Positions 35,201-46,230 of a stretch of 64,000 nt of DNA are shown here, piece by piece. Every line of letters starts with the position of its first letter. Positions within the stretch are counted from its first letter, which is position 1. The DNA comes from Ricinus communis (Eukaryota; Streptophyta; Magnoliopsida; Malpighiales; Euphorbiaceae). Both the position numbers and the translations under genes were made by a program. The DNA is taken from the NCBI RefSeq assembly GCF_019578655.1, contig NC_063258.1, forward strand, positions 20,216,802 through 20,280,801. The letters run 5' to 3'. The notes beneath the pieces were generated by a model, which saw nothing but the letters and a program-made list of their open reading frames with translations, made no database searches and was not told where the DNA came from.

Positions 35201-37960
35201 TGATATCCTTAATATTACACATGTTTGCATGCTTGATTTTGAGTTGTTTTTAGGGCAAGTTATGTGTTTTTGTATTAGAATCACCCGTTTTAGTTTCCTT
35301 TGTGTCTCAAGTGTTTTTCTAGGTGCATCATCAAAGTTAGAGAGAAATCGGACCAAAATCGGGAAGAAACGAACGAATCGGGCGCGTTAGACTATTCAAC
35401 ACACCTGTGCTGAGGAGCATAGTAAGGGTCAGAGGGCATATGTTGAAATGCCTTCCTATAGCGAGAAGAAGTGATTTGCAACACAATTTCGGAGAATGAC
35501 ACGGCCTAGGAGCATGCCCGTGCTGATCAACACGACCCAATTCCAAGTCGTGTTGAAGAAGGCCAATTGTACAATTTTAGCTCAACACAACAAGGATCCA
35601 GGCCGTGCTGGTCAGCACGACCCAAATCCAAGCCGTGTTGGATCCCGAAACCTAATTTAAAAGAAAAGAAAAAGAAAGAGAAGGGGATATTGAGAGAGAG
35701 GATAGGGATTCTAGAAAGAGAACTTTGGGGTATTCTAGACATACTTTGAGAGTAACCTTCCAGACGATCAAGAAAAGAAAAATAGACACGAATTCTACTT
35801 CAACATCATCTAGATAGCTGTTCTTGAGGATTGGTTTGAAAATTTAAAGGAAAGAAGAAGGAGAACTTGAGCTGTAGAGATTAGATCTAAAGTTATTCAA
35901 GGGGTGATAGCATCTACACCATTTAAGGAAAGGGTGTTCATATTCTTTTCGATTCTTGTTTACTTTGTATTTGATTCTTGTATTAGTTTAATCATGAACA
36001 TGTGTAACTAATCTTATTAAACCCATTTGGGAGTGATCGTTAGCCATGCTAGGCTTATTTTGTGCTTATGTGATTGGATTATTGATTTACGACTGTAGTT
36101 TTCATTCAAGTATATTAAAATCTATTGTTTCTTCTTCATTATTGAATCAATTTGAGAACTCCTTTGTAATTGAGAAATTCAATTGAGTTTGGATAATTGC
36201 TTGTGTGATTAAGTGATTTGCATCTTAGAGATAAGTGTAATAACTTACTGGAATAAGAACTGGACATTCTTATTAGTGGTAATTTAGAGATTCATGCTAT
36301 TATAAAATCAATTATTAGGAAGAGATTCCAACTTTAGATATTTAGGATAAGAAATTGGTTAACTCGAGAGAGAGGCCAATTCATTTAAGAAATTATCCAG
36401 AAATCATAATTCTTAATCAATCAATTCATAAATTATTATTTTTAAGCCGGCTAGCTAAAAGGATTCCCAATTGGGTTGACTCATCTCATTATCCTTTTTA
36501 AACTTTCATTCTCTTTAATAAAATTTAGTTTTCATTTGCATTCTCAATCACTTTTAAGAGTTATTTATGGGATAGTATTTGGTGGAGATAAAAGTCTTAT
36601 CTATTAGATAGACTTATATTAGTACACTTATCTCTATAGAGATTTATATAGAGTAGGACTCTTCTCTATATAAATCTTTGCAAAACCTAATTCAAAAGAG
36701 AAGTAGGAGGGGAGTTTTCTCCTATCTGCTATCTACACTTGCCACTATTACTCTCTCCATAATTCTATACAGTTTTCCATAAACACTCTAGTTTTAGTTT
36801 TCATTACTTTTTTTAAGATCTAAGGAGCTTTTCAAGAAGTGAAGACTGAGGATCAATCTTCTTCCTACTTGAAGAAATTCTTGATCTAGAGGGAGTTTTT
36901 ACTTTTTTTATGTCTTTCTATTTAATACCATGATCATTGGGTTAAATATGTTAGGCTAGTTTTCATAAGTATTTAGTTTAGCCTTTTTACTTTTGTATGA
37001 ACCTTGTTATTATTTATTTAATGAATGATTACTTTACCTTCATATCTTTATTACTTTCAGTTATTATTGTTAGTTAACCATCATATTAATTTAGCAATAG
37101 TAACTATTATGAAAATCTTTAGGTTTAAAAGTATTAAAAATATCATCTTTACTTTAATCTATGTTAGTATAAGAAATCTAGATTGCATCATTAGCTTGAG
37201 TGACTTAGGGAAAAAGGCACATCACCATCTCATTCATTAGATCTAGGCTTAAAGTAAAACAAGGAGATTACTAAGTAAATTGCTAGATTAAATACTATCT
37301 TTAGCATATAGTTTTAGATCATAAGCATTTGCATTTGCATTGCATATTTATTTAATGTTTAGTTACTTTATTTTATAAATATTATCCTCTCAAACATACT
37401 GATTTAGAGTGTTTAGATTTACTTTTATTATTTTGTGTTGATAATTAGTCTTTATAAGAAGTGGCCTCATAGTTCTTTGAGAGATCGACCTCGTGGTGAA
37501 CTTACCCTTACTATAGGAATGGTTCGAGCACTTGCGAGTACTAAAAAAGACACATCAGGAAGAGATTCCATCTTTAGATCTTTAAGATTAGAAATTGGTT
37601 AACTTGAGAGAGAGGCCAATTCATTTAAGAAATTATCCATAGATCGCCATTCTTAATCAATCAATTCATAAATTGTTCTTTTTAAGCCGGCTAGCTAAAA
37701 AGATCCCCAATTGGGTTAACTCATCTCATTGTCTTTTTCAACCTTTCATTCTCTTTATTAAAATTTAGTTTTCATTTCCAATCTCAATCATTTTTACTTA
37801 ATAATCTTCATAACCTTTTGATCGGTTAGATAATAGGAATAACATAGTAGTAGTAGCTTCTCAATTCCCATAGGATACGACATTGATACTTGCTATAGTT
37901 AGATTACATTCCATAGTTGCACTTGCCTGTAGATTGATAATCGTGCATAGCGAAGCATCA
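35201..37960 (+). repeat. 3' LTR of element G, disrupted
   Basis: 35201-36553 matches the 5' LTR to about 'ctcaatca'. A foreign 1-kb segment follows, and at 37556 the LTR restarts 236 bp upstream of the break ('aggaagagattcca', already present at 36317) and runs to its end gaagcatca at 37960, followed by the TSD taatg. The LTR therefore contains a duplicated segment around the insert. Confidence 0.85.
36554..37555 (+). mobile_element. About 1-kb LTR-like insert in the G 3' LTR, unknown family
   Basis: It has a TATA-type cttctctatataaat near 36665, ends in 'gagtactaaaaaagacacatca', and carries the phrase 'agatcgacctcgtggtgaac' typical of U5 ends of plant LTRs. It matches no other LTR in the window. 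Its left end cannot be fixed (TGGGATAG at about 36568 is a candidate). No open frame of note. Confidence 0.5.
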
Positions 37961-38960
37961 TAATGCCATCAGTCATGCTTGTCTATTGCATTCCTATGAT
38001 CTCTAATGCTAAACCTTACGTCATCAAGAGCTCATGCCTAGATGAATAATAAACGATGGAGATCCCAATGGTACAAATCTTGAATTGGAATATTTAGGCG
38101 TGCCTCGCTTCTCGTAGTTCCCTCTTTCCTCAAAAGGAATCCTCTGCGATCATTCAGAGAATGATATCAATACATGATCAACTAATTTTCTTTCTTCACA
38201 TTCGTCGAAGCATAAAATGGTGCTTATGATTGTCGCTTCCACATGCTTTCATTCAATGGTCGTGTTATACTCCCAAATAAAACCAAACTATCATACTAGA
38301 CAGAGATTAGAAAGAGAGACACAAAATAAACAAAAAAATGAGAATATCGGTAGGATTTCAGATCCAATAAGGAAAGCAATCACAAGTTCTTTATTCTTTT
38401 CGATACAGCTAAGCGTAAGGATCAAATGAAATTGATTTAAACACAAGGATAGAAAACTGAAATAATATGCTCATTAGCCTCAAGTATTCAGTTGCATGTG
38501 GTTTTTATAGTGTGAAGCCCTCATTCCATATGAAGAAGAAACTAGATTCTGATTATGAATAAATAAATATAGAAAGATAAATAAAGTAAAGTCAAATCAA
38601 GAACGAGAGAGGAGTTGACTATGCAACAACTCTTATAGTCCTAAATTTTATAAGCTAGCTTAACAAAAACAAGGGTAAATTCTCATGGGCCTACCTAAAA
38701 ACACTCAGACCTAAATTACTTCTTTATATGCATTTCAAACATCAGAGCACTCTAATTTTGGCCAACATTACGCTTGGATTAATTGAAAAGAATATGAGTT
38801 ATGCCTTACATGTGTGGATTTATGTCTCATCCGGTTTTATCATCAGGGTAATCCCTAATGCCACCAGTCAAGCTTGTCAATCGCGCTCCCATATTTCCTT
38901 ATGATAATCCTTGTATCATTAGGAGTCCTCATCCTTAGAGCAAAAATGAATGATAGAGAT
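37961..38960 (+). repeat. Backbone repeat BR, + orientation, between elements G and C
   Basis: Resumes the unit interrupted at 26580 with 'taatgccatcagtcatgcttg' and carries on through one more partial unit to 'gaatgatagagat', where element C begins. Confidence 0.75.
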
Positions 38961-39677
38961 TGTTAAGAACCTCCAAGGATTAGAACCACGAACCCTAATG
39001 ATTATGAACCCGTGAATTACTATCTTAGAAACCCAAGAACAAATTGAGTTTCAAAACCCAAGAACCGCTTAAATCAGATTGCAAGGTATGGTTGATCAAG
39101 ATCAGAACCTAAAGAAACTAAGTTCTTTAAACCCTAACCCTTAACACGCCACAAGGATAGATCAATTCCTTGATAAGTGGTTTATGCATTCAACAAGAAT
39201 TCAAGAATTCAAGCAAATATGCAAAGGAAACAACTACTATAATTTTATCAAAATTCGAATCCCTTCAAAACACAACTTAAGGGGCATTTTTATAGCCATC
39301 TAACATAAGAAACCCTAGTAAAACTATTAACCCTAGCTGCCACATAAGAAAAATAGGCAATAACATTGTTCTGAACTTAAATAAGAGATTTCAGCCCAAA
39401 TATTAGCCCACATTAGTCTTCATGTATCTGGACTTGCAAAACATTAAATAAAGCCCATTCAGATGTGTCTTTACTTGGGCCTATCCTAGCATGACCAATT
39501 GAGCTTCCTTGACTAGCCCAATTTTGCATATAGCCAATTAAGTTTTCTTATAGCTTCTTGGACCTTGACCTTGTAATTGGGCCTTGTAGCATGCTCAATA
39601 GATCCTTAGCTTTATCTTTGGTTTTCTTGTTGTCCTCTCCATCGAGTCCATCTTTAAGCTTGGCCATGTCCATATCA
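38961..39677 (-). repeat. 3' LTR of element C (717 bp)
   Basis: Plus-strand ends are TGTTAAGAACC and CATATCA. In element orientation the first 130 bases encode the integrase tail ending GPITRSRSKKL (stop at 39548). A TATA-like ggctataaaaatg (minus strand) lies near 39290. Differences from 43401-44116 are few and lie mainly in the 39520-39640 segment. Confidence 0.92.
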
Positions 39678-40425
39678 TTCCCTCCTTCTTTAGGATGATT
39701 TGTCCTCCAATCAAGTTCATCACCTACATCAAAAGGACTCAAATCAGCTACATTAAATGTACCACTCACATTATACTCACCTTTCAAATCAATCTTGTAG
39801 GCATTGTCATTGATCCTCTCAAGGACTTGAAATGGACCATCACCCCTCGGACTTAGTTTAGACTTTCTTTGATTTGGGAACCTTTCTTTGCGAAAATGCA
39901 CCCAAACCCAATCTCCAGGTTGGAATACCATTGGAATTCGTCCTTTATTAACCCTCTCGGCCACTTTTGCATTTTGCTTCTCAATTCTCTCTTTAACTTG
40001 TTTGTGTAGCTTTTTAACCAAATCTGCCTTAGAAGAACCTTCAACACTAACAAGCGTTATTTTATTGATTGCGGCGGTCCACACATTCTCCATGTGCCAT
40101 CCTTCTTTGGAACCAAAATCACTAGAACCGCACAAGGACTTAAGCTCTCACGCACATACCCCTTTGACATCAGTTCTTCCACTTGCCTTTGAAGCTCCTT
40201 TGTCTCCTCTGGATTACTTCTATAGGCTGGTCTATTTGGTATGGAAGCCCTGGGTATGAAGGCTATTTGATGTTCTATCCCTCTTTGAGGATGTAATCCA
40301 CTTGGCATTTCCTCGGGAAAGACATCAGCAAATTCTTGCAAAAGATTAGCAAACACACTCGGCAAGGAAAGATCAAGTTCAGTAGTGTTCAAATATACAT
40401 CTTTATAAGTAACAACAAATAACAT
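39548..40425 (-). pseudogene. RT N-terminus fused to integrase C-terminus, element C
   Basis: 40057-40425 encodes the connector and first RT motifs (LLQEFADVFPEEMPSG, AYRSNPEETKELQRQVEEL, GYVRESLSPCAVLVILVPKKDGTWRMC). At about 40050-40080 the sequence passes from RT (AINK) to the integrase C-terminal part (EGSSKADLVKKLHKQVKERIE, PMVFQPGDWVWVHFRKERFP, RGDGPFQVLERINDNAYKIDL), with a small frame slip at the join. The RT active site, RNase H and the integrase catalytic core are gone, so this cannot replicate by itself. The last 43 codons lie inside the 3' LTR. Confidence 0.88.
39678..39692 (-). other. Polypurine tract of element C
   Basis: Minus-strand aaagaaggagggaa precedes the LTR start TGATATGG. 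It also codes for Lys-Glu-Gly-Gly-Asn in the integrase tail, so the tract and the protein sequence are under joint constraint. Confidence 0.78.
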
Positions 40426-40553
40426 CTAACTTGAATGAAATGCATGCCTAACTTCACTTTCCCTAGCCAAAAAACTACCCTTTGCCTTTGTTTTCTCTTT
40501 AGGCTGAATCTCACCCTTTGGGTTTTCATGCTCCTTTTTTTTTATTTTCAGTC

Positions 40554-42350
40554 TCACGCCTCTCTTTCCAACTTACATTGGTCATCATACACTTCCTTAG
40601 GAGAAAGAGGTGTCAAAGTAACTTTTCTCCCATCCTTCACAAATGAGTACCTATTTAGAAAGCCATCATGGAAGGCCCTTGTATCAAATTCCCATGGCCT
40701 ACCTAACAAGATATGGCCAGCATGCATTGGCACTACATCACATAGCGCCTCATCTGAATATCTACCGATTGTGAAAGGTACAACAACTTGCTTATTCACT
40801 TTAATCTCACCACAATTATTTAACCATAATAATTTATAAGGTCTAGGATGTGGAATTAAATTTAAACCCAATTTTTCAACCATTAAAGTGCTAGCAACAT
40901 TTGTACAACTACCACCATCAATAATAACAAGACAAGTCTTACCTTGTACATGGCATCTTGTGTGGAAAATGTTGTCTCTTTGCTGCTCCAAGGTATCATC
41001 TTCCTTCATTTGAACACTTAGTGTGCGCCTAGCCACCAAGAGCTCACCTCCTATAGGACCCTCAATGCAATCATCACTGTCGTCTTCCAATTGTGGTATC
41101 TCATCATCATTATCACTCTCTTCACTTGCTGTTTCAATCTCCCCATAGTCTCTAGCCACTATTGCCCACTTGTTTGGACATTGTGAAGCAATATGGCCAC
41201 GCCCCAAGCATTTGAAACACTTGATGTCTCTATTCTTTTCTTTGTTAATTTCAGGTTTAGATGTGTCTTTGTTGCCTGAAATGCTTTTCCCTTTGTTGTC
41301 ATTGGGAATAACCTTATCATTACCTTTCTTACCTCCTTTCCAAGAATTAGACCAATGTGGCCTCCCACTCGAAGTGCCCTTATATTCAAACCTTGTTGTC
41401 CCTCTAGGTTTTAGTTGCTTTTCCACCTTAATTGCAAGTTGAACTAACTCCTCAAGCTCCACATAATGTTGCAACTCTACCCTATCAGCAATCTCCTTAT
41501 TAAGCCCACCAATGAATCGTGCCATGGTAGCTTCTCTATCCTCATCCAAATCAGCCCTAGTCATGAGCATTTCCATCTCCTTATAAAAATCCTCAACACT
41601 CCTTGTACCTTGCCTCAAAGATTGGAGTCTTTGATGTAACTCCCTATGGTAATGTCTGGATACAAAACGCCTTCTCATGATAGTTTTGAGTGCAATCCAA
41701 CTACCAATAGGCTCTTCCATGTTCCTCCTCCTACTAACCACCAACTGATCCCACCAAACTATAGCATAGTCACTAAATTGCGTAACCACCAATTTCACCT
41801 TTTTCTCCTCTGAAAAGTTATGGCAATCAAAGATAAGGTCAACTCGCTTTTCCCACTCTAAATATGCCTCCGGATCAGTTTTTCCCAAGAAGGTAGGAAT
41901 ACTAAGTTTGATACTACCTAAGTTCCTATCAACATCATCATAGTTCCCATAACCACCAAAGTGTCCTCTACCTCTACCAAGATTTTGGTATTTCCTAGCT
42001 CCTCTACCCAGGCCTCTACCAACCCCACCATAGGCTGCATTATCATACTCCTCAAAACCCTCATCAAAGTCATCCTCATTCACCCCAATTGGCTGCCCAT
42101 GATTACCTTGCACATTCCCCCCTTCATCAAGCCTATTTCCCAGACCTCGGGCAAGTGCATTAATTTGGTCCATAATGGCTTGTTGATTGGTTGCCATTTC
42201 CCTTCGTTGGGCTGCCATGTCAAGTTGCAACCTCTCCATTTGCTCATTCATATTTCTTATGCTTCGTTGCACCCTATCATTTTCATGCATTTGTGCTGTG
42301 GGTATGCCGGTAGTTGGCACATTATTACCTCCACTAGAACCACTTGACAT
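40554..42350 (-). CDS. Gag-protease polyprotein, open reading frame intact, element C
   Basis: 598 codons open from MSSGSSGG at 42350; I prefer this Met over the upstream one at 42416 because the extra 22 residues are hydrophobic and lie in the leader. Residues about 15-75 are coiled-coil-like (NDRVQRSIRNMNEQMERLQ). A Gly/Arg-rich stretch follows (GRGLGRGARKYQNLGRGRG), then the capsid domain with LGSIKLSIPTFLGKTDPEAYLEW and VEDFYKEMEMLMTRAD. The zinc knuckle CFKCLGRGHIASQC is at residues 378-391 (41178-41219). An acidic linker leads to retropepsin with IIDGGSCTN (Asp about 478) and HILLGRPWEF. It stops at 40554 after KLEREA, near a run of nine A in the original strand, close to the protease end. 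It is the longest intact frame in the window. Confidence 0.92.
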   Translation of the reverse strand: MSSGSSGGNNVPTTGIPTAQMHENDRVQRSIRNMNEQMERLQLDMAAQRREMATNQQAIMDQINALARGLGNRLDEGGNVQGNHGQPIGVNEDDFDEGFEEYDNAAYGGVGRGLGRGARKYQNLGRGRGHFGGYGNYDDVDRNLGSIKLSIPTFLGKTDPEAYLEWEKRVDLIFDCHNFSEEKKVKLVVTQFSDYAIVWWDQLVVSRRRNMEEPIGSWIALKTIMRRRFVSRHYHRELHQRLQSLRQGTRSVEDFYKEMEMLMTRADLDEDREATMARFIGGLNKEIADRVELQHYVELEELVQLAIKVEKQLKPRGTTRFEYKGTSSGRPHWSNSWKGGKKGNDKVIPNDNKGKSISGNKDTSKPEINKEKNRDIKCFKCLGRGHIASQCPNKWAIVARDYGEIETASEESDNDDEIPQLEDDSDDCIEGPIGGELLVARRTLSVQMKEDDTLEQQRDNIFHTRCHVQGKTCLVIIDGGSCTNVASTLMVEKLGLNLIPHPRPYKLLWLNNCGEIKVNKQVVVPFTIGRYSDEALCDVVPMHAGHILLGRPWEFDTRAFHDGFLNRYSFVKDGRKVTLTPLSPKEVYDDQCKLEREA

Positions 42351-43386
42351 GCTGCAATAAGAGTTAGTATGCAATAAAAAAAATAAATCGAAGGAAATTA
42401 AGGACCTCACCAACACTCCCTCACGTGTTTACTCTCAATTAATGGGGATGGTCACTCGTGTTTCGCACAATCAAGAATGATCACACAAGGCTGAAAACTC
42501 ACACCACTCAGCTTGTTTTCAAGGATTCTTATGTGAATCAATAACCACACATCAAGTTATTTCACTATGCTTGCAATGCACCAAGAATTATGATCTAAAA
42601 AGCTTAGTTGAGGCAAAACGTAAAAGTCAAGAAAATTAAACAATTAGTCACGCTTTCAATAAAATTAGGACTACAAACAAGCGAAAACTTCAAACGGATG
42701 CAAATGACATATGAAGAAACAATCTAGATGTAAGAAACAAGAAAGATGCAGTTCAGCTTGAAATAGGAAAAGAAGGAACAGATTTAGGAAGCAAAAATCA
42801 CAAAGAAGGTTGATCAAGAAAGAAGGTTACCTCTTTATGCTTTAAATGTGTCAAATCTGCCCAAACTCAAAAGACACACAAAGAGGAGAATAAATGAAGG
42901 ACAAAAATGAATTTAGAGCTGAATCAATTCAAATAAGATGGTATGTATAGGGCTCAAGTCATTGGAATTTAATGTCCCTTTGAATCTTCCCAAACAGCCA
43001 CTTAATCCTTATTTATGTAGGATTGTGAAAATCTCCCTAATTTCCTCTTAATTTTAGGAAACCTTTAAGACCAGCTGTAATAGGAACCTTTTAACAACCC
43101 TAATATCTATATAATCACCCCAAGAACAATGATTTCAACACCAAACACGTTTTTCCACTAACGAAGACAATCAGACCTATTCCTTTTTTTTTTTTTTGCT
43201 AATTCAGATCTGATATTTTTTTCTTGTTTCATTTTTTTTAATCAGAATCAAAAACTACAAGAATCAAGAACTAAACAATGTAGATTTCAAGAATACCAAG
43301 AATACTTCAAGAACAATATCAAAAATTCAAGGAAAATAAACAATAACTTAAAGAGAAGGGATAAATAACCTGATTTAAGAGCCAAA
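42351..43386 (-). other. Untranslated leader of element C
   Basis: About 1 kb between the primer site and gag; A/T-rich with a 15-base T run near 43183. It parallels the leader of C2. No reading frame or RNA gene recognised. Confidence 0.65.
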
Positions 43387-43398
43387 GCTCTGATACCA
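43387..43398 (-). other. Primer-binding site (initiator tRNA-Met), element C
   Basis: Minus-strand TGGTATCAGAGC, two bases inside the 5' LTR edge at 43401. Confidence 0.9.
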
Positions 43399-43400
43399 AA

Positions 43401-44116
43401 TGTTAAGAACCTCCAAGGATTAGAACCATGAACCCTAATGATTATGAACCCGTGAATTACTATCTTAGAAACCCAAGAACAAATTGAGTTTCAAAACCCA
43501 AGAACCGCTTAAATCAGATTGCAAGGTATGGTTGATCAAGATCAGAACCTAAAGAAACTAAGTTCTTTAAACCCTAACCCTTAACACGCCACAAGGATAG
43601 ATCAATTCCTTGATAAGTGGTTTATGCATTCAACAAGAATTCAAGAATTCAAGCAAATATGCAAAGGAAACAACTACTATAATTTTATCAAAATTCGAAT
43701 CCCTTCAAAACACAACTTAAGGGGCATTTTTATAGCCATCTAACATAAGAAACCCTAGTAAAACTATTAACCCTAGCTGCCACATAAGAAAAATAGGCAA
43801 TAACATTGTTCTGAACTTAAATAAGAGATTTCAGCCTAAATATTAGCCCACATTAGTCTTCATGTATCTGGACTTGCAAAACATTAAATAAAGCCCATTC
43901 AGATGTGTCTTTACTTGGGCCTATCCTAGCATGACCAATTGAGCTTCCTTGACTAGCCCAATCTTGCATATAGCCAACTAAGGCTTCTTGTAGCTTTTTG
44001 GACCTTGACCTGTAAATGGGCCTTGTAGCATGCTCAATAGATCTTTAGCTTTATCTTTGGTTTTCTTGTTATCCTCTCCATCGAGTCCATCTTTAAGCTT
44101 GGCCATGTCCATATCA
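43401..44116 (-). repeat. 5' LTR of element C (716 bp)
   Basis: Near-identical to 38961-39677 over its length; for example accatgaacc versus accacgaacc. It also holds the integrase-tail sequence, with changes that alter the frame there. Confidence 0.92.
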
Positions 44117-44155
44117 TTAGATCCCAATAGTGCAAATCATGAATAAGAATATCTG
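44117..44155 (+). repeat. Short piece of backbone repeat BR between element C and solo LTR E
   Basis: Reads 'agatcccaatagtgcaaatc' and 'gaatatctg', the exact continuation of the BR unit broken at 38960. It links the two insertions to one unit. Confidence 0.75.
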
Positions 44156-44996
44156 TGATGAGAACCCATAGCATAAGGAATTCTACTCCAACAAGAAAAC
44201 CTAATGATCCAAATTCTACTTGCTCAAGGAATTCTATTTCAACAAGGAGTCCTAATTCCACTAGGAATTCTAATCTAGCAAGGAGTGCTGATGATACTAC
44301 CTATTTCTATTAGGAATCCTAGTCTGATTCAAAGTCCAAGTGGAATTAGGCTTAATCAAGATAATGGGCCTCAGGTTAATCTTATCAACTCAACCCAACA
44401 TATGGAGGCATGATCAAGATAAGATAAGCCCAAGATAATCAAGACAAGCTATATGCAGTCCAATACTCAAGAATGCGATGCATATCACGTGTTATTTAAG
44501 CCCAATTGTCATGTTTATTATATGGACTAGGGTTGGATGAATTTTAGAAGTATTTATGCATTTATAGAAGTCTTTAACTGTTAGGAGTCTTATTTTCAGT
44601 TATCCTTTTAGTTTAGGAGTTCTATTCATAGTCTTATGATTATTTGCTTCCTTATCATTATAGAATTAGGTTTCTTTAAAGCCTATATAAGCTAGTAAGA
44701 ATTTTAATGTAAAGGGAGTTGTTGAATATTGATTTTGTGGGAGTTAATTCTCTTCTTTTTTTTATGAACTTGATGAATTTATCAAGTGAAGGCTTGGTGT
44801 TTTACAAACTTAGTTTAACTTAAACTTATGTTTATATTAAATAGCCTTTAATTCATTATAATTAAGGTTCTTAAGTACTAGTTATTTAGGAGTCCTATTG
44901 GGAGTTAGAGTTTCTTCAATTGATTAGGTGAATGATCTTTGGTGAAGATATCAACATTGAATACATGTTTGGCACAAGTTAGCCACGTTCATATCA
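44156..44996 (+). repeat. Solo LTR, family E (841 bp)
   Basis: Ends TGATGAGAACC and TTCATATCA; flanked by atctg (44151-44155) and atttg (44997-45001), in a BR site that elsewhere reads 'gaatatctgggcgtgcc'. It has an AGGANTCCT-type motif series at 44180-44330 and a TATA-like gcctatataagc near 44681. The internal region has been lost by LTR recombination. No other copy is in the window. Confidence 0.87.
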
Positions 44997-45204
44997 ATTT
45001 GGGCATGCCTTGATTCTCGTTGTTCCCCCTATCCTCCAAAAGATTCATCCGTGATCATTCAGAGAATGATATCAATACACGATCAACTAATTTTCTTTCT
45101 TCGCATTCGTCAAAGCATTAGATTAGTGCCTATGATTGCCACTTCCACGCGCTTTCATTCAACACTCATGTTTATGCTCCCAAATAAAATCAAGCCATCA
45201 TATC
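44997..45204 (+). repeat. Backbone repeat BR, + orientation, left flank of the family A element
   Basis: 'gggcatgcc', 'gagaatgatatcaatac' and 'aataaaatcaagccatcata' blocks in order. It ends at about 45204 where RNase H sequence starts. Confidence 0.75.
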
Positions 45205-45411
45205 GATTATGAATCCTTTAAGCATTTGAAGGAACAAGACAAGTTGAATAGACAGCATGCTAAATGGAGCGAATTCATTGAATCCTTTCCTTATGTTATC
45301 AAGTAGAAGCAAGGTTAAGATAATGTTGTAGCAGATGCATTATCTCAGAGGTATGCGCTTCTTTCCACTTTCGATGCAAAATTATTACGGTTTGAGCATA
45401 TTAAGAAATTA
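45205..45411 (+). pseudogene. RNase H C-terminal fragment, family A element
   Basis: Reads [31 protein letters not shown], then after a TAG and a [20 protein letters not shown] and LLRFEHIKK. It ends at aatta, the 5-bp duplication that reappears at 49906. The continuation toward integrase is at 49911. Confidence 0.82.
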
Positions 45412-45567
45412 TGATGCCGCAAATACAAGAACTACAAATGATCCATTAAGCTTTCAAGGAGGTCCAATGACAAGATCCAAGTCCAAAATGATGCAAGAAG
45501 CTTTGATGGGCTTAATTAAAGACATTTGGAGAGTTCAAACACAACAAGGCTCAGCCCAAGGCTTAGG
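45412..45567 (+). repeat. First 156 bp of a family B LTR (LTR1)
   Basis: Starts TGATGCCGCAAATAC and ends cttagg; encodes the integrase tail (SFQGGPMTRSKSKMMQEAL). LTR2 and LTR3 reach the same ttagg/ttatg point exactly 156 bp after their starts (46386 and 49230). Confidence 0.88.
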
Positions 45568-46230
45568 TGATAGGAAATCATCATCTTAGCAACCATATAC
45601 CCCAATAACTAATGAATTATGATACATATGGAATGCAAGAAAACACCCTCCAATCAAGATGATTGCAAAACCCAAGGATCTCCTCAAGTGAAGTTAGGGA
45701 AAACTAGTTCCAACATTGGAACTAGCACTTGAATTCAACTTTAAAGGCCACAATCCAAGTATGATTTGATATGTTAAGAATCAAACATATGATTTTGGTT
45801 AGAGAACGCCATAAACTAAAAATAGTTTGATAAGTTCAAAGTTCATGCAAGAACTTAAGCAGAAACAATTACAAAGAGCAAAAAAAAATTATCATTCATC
45901 AATTGATTTTAAATATGAATTTGGCTTTGATATTTATAGCCAAAAAAGACAAAGAAGCCTAAGTGGATGTCTTTTGAGCTTTCCTACTTTGTTCCCTTTA
46001 ATCCTCATTAAAACTCATTAAAACTGGTTGTTTTTACATTGATGGCACTCATTTTGTAACTCCCAATGACAACTAATCATGTGCATCCATTTTGTAAGTC
46101 CAAATTATAACTTAAGAAAACCTAATAAAATTGAAAATAAAAAGGCTTCAAATGAATTATATTGGACCTTTGAGTTCAATAAAAACTTATGCACTAAATT
46201 GATGATTTTGGTCCCTTTTTGCAATCCTAA
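45568..46230 (-). repeat. Inverted remainder of a family B LTR, ending in inverted CCTAA
   Basis: Starts TGATAGGAAATC, the exact reverse complement of a LTR 3' terminus, and runs back to gcaat (LTR base 157). It is followed by CCTAA (46226-46230), the inverse of TTAGG at 45563-45567. It aligns inverted with 46387-46896 and 49231-49905. Two apparent open frames in it are chance. Confidence 0.88.

Larger units (their letters stand above)
26581..37960 (+). mobile_element. Athila-like Ty3/gypsy element G, pol-deleted, with a third ORF
   Basis: An 11.4-kb element with perfect TSD taatg (26576-26580, 37961-37965). Order: 5' LTR, duplicated tRNA-Asp primer site, gag, protease, a stub of RT, the 'GGGAGGCACCCC' motif that follows pol in this lineage, an internal TATA region, a third ORF of the kind Athila elements carry in the env position, a long 3' region, polypurine tract and 3' LTR. 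RT, RNase H and integrase are deleted. The 3' LTR is itself disrupted by a 1-kb insert with a duplicated 236-bp segment. The coding regions contain many TAG stops. Confidence 0.9.
38961..44116 (-). mobile_element. CRM-like Ty3/gypsy element C with intact gag-protease and collapsed pol
   Basis: A 5.2-kb element with near-identical 717-bp LTRs, tRNA-Met primer site, a 1-kb leader, an open gag-protease frame and a polypurine tract. Pol has been reduced by deletion to the start of RT fused to the end of integrase. Flanks are gagat (38956-38960) and t-tagat (44117-44122) in a BR unit reading 'ggagatcc', so the TSD is imperfect. The gag type (KEMEMLMTRADLDEDREATMARF) and an integrase tail that reads into the LTR suggest the CRM clade of chromoviruses; that clade call is from memory of the family and is not certain. 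Confidence 0.9.

Noticed and set aside
41961..42347. 128-codon plus-strand frame opposite gag of element C
   Set aside because: Shadow of the intact minus-strand gag; it has no independent features.
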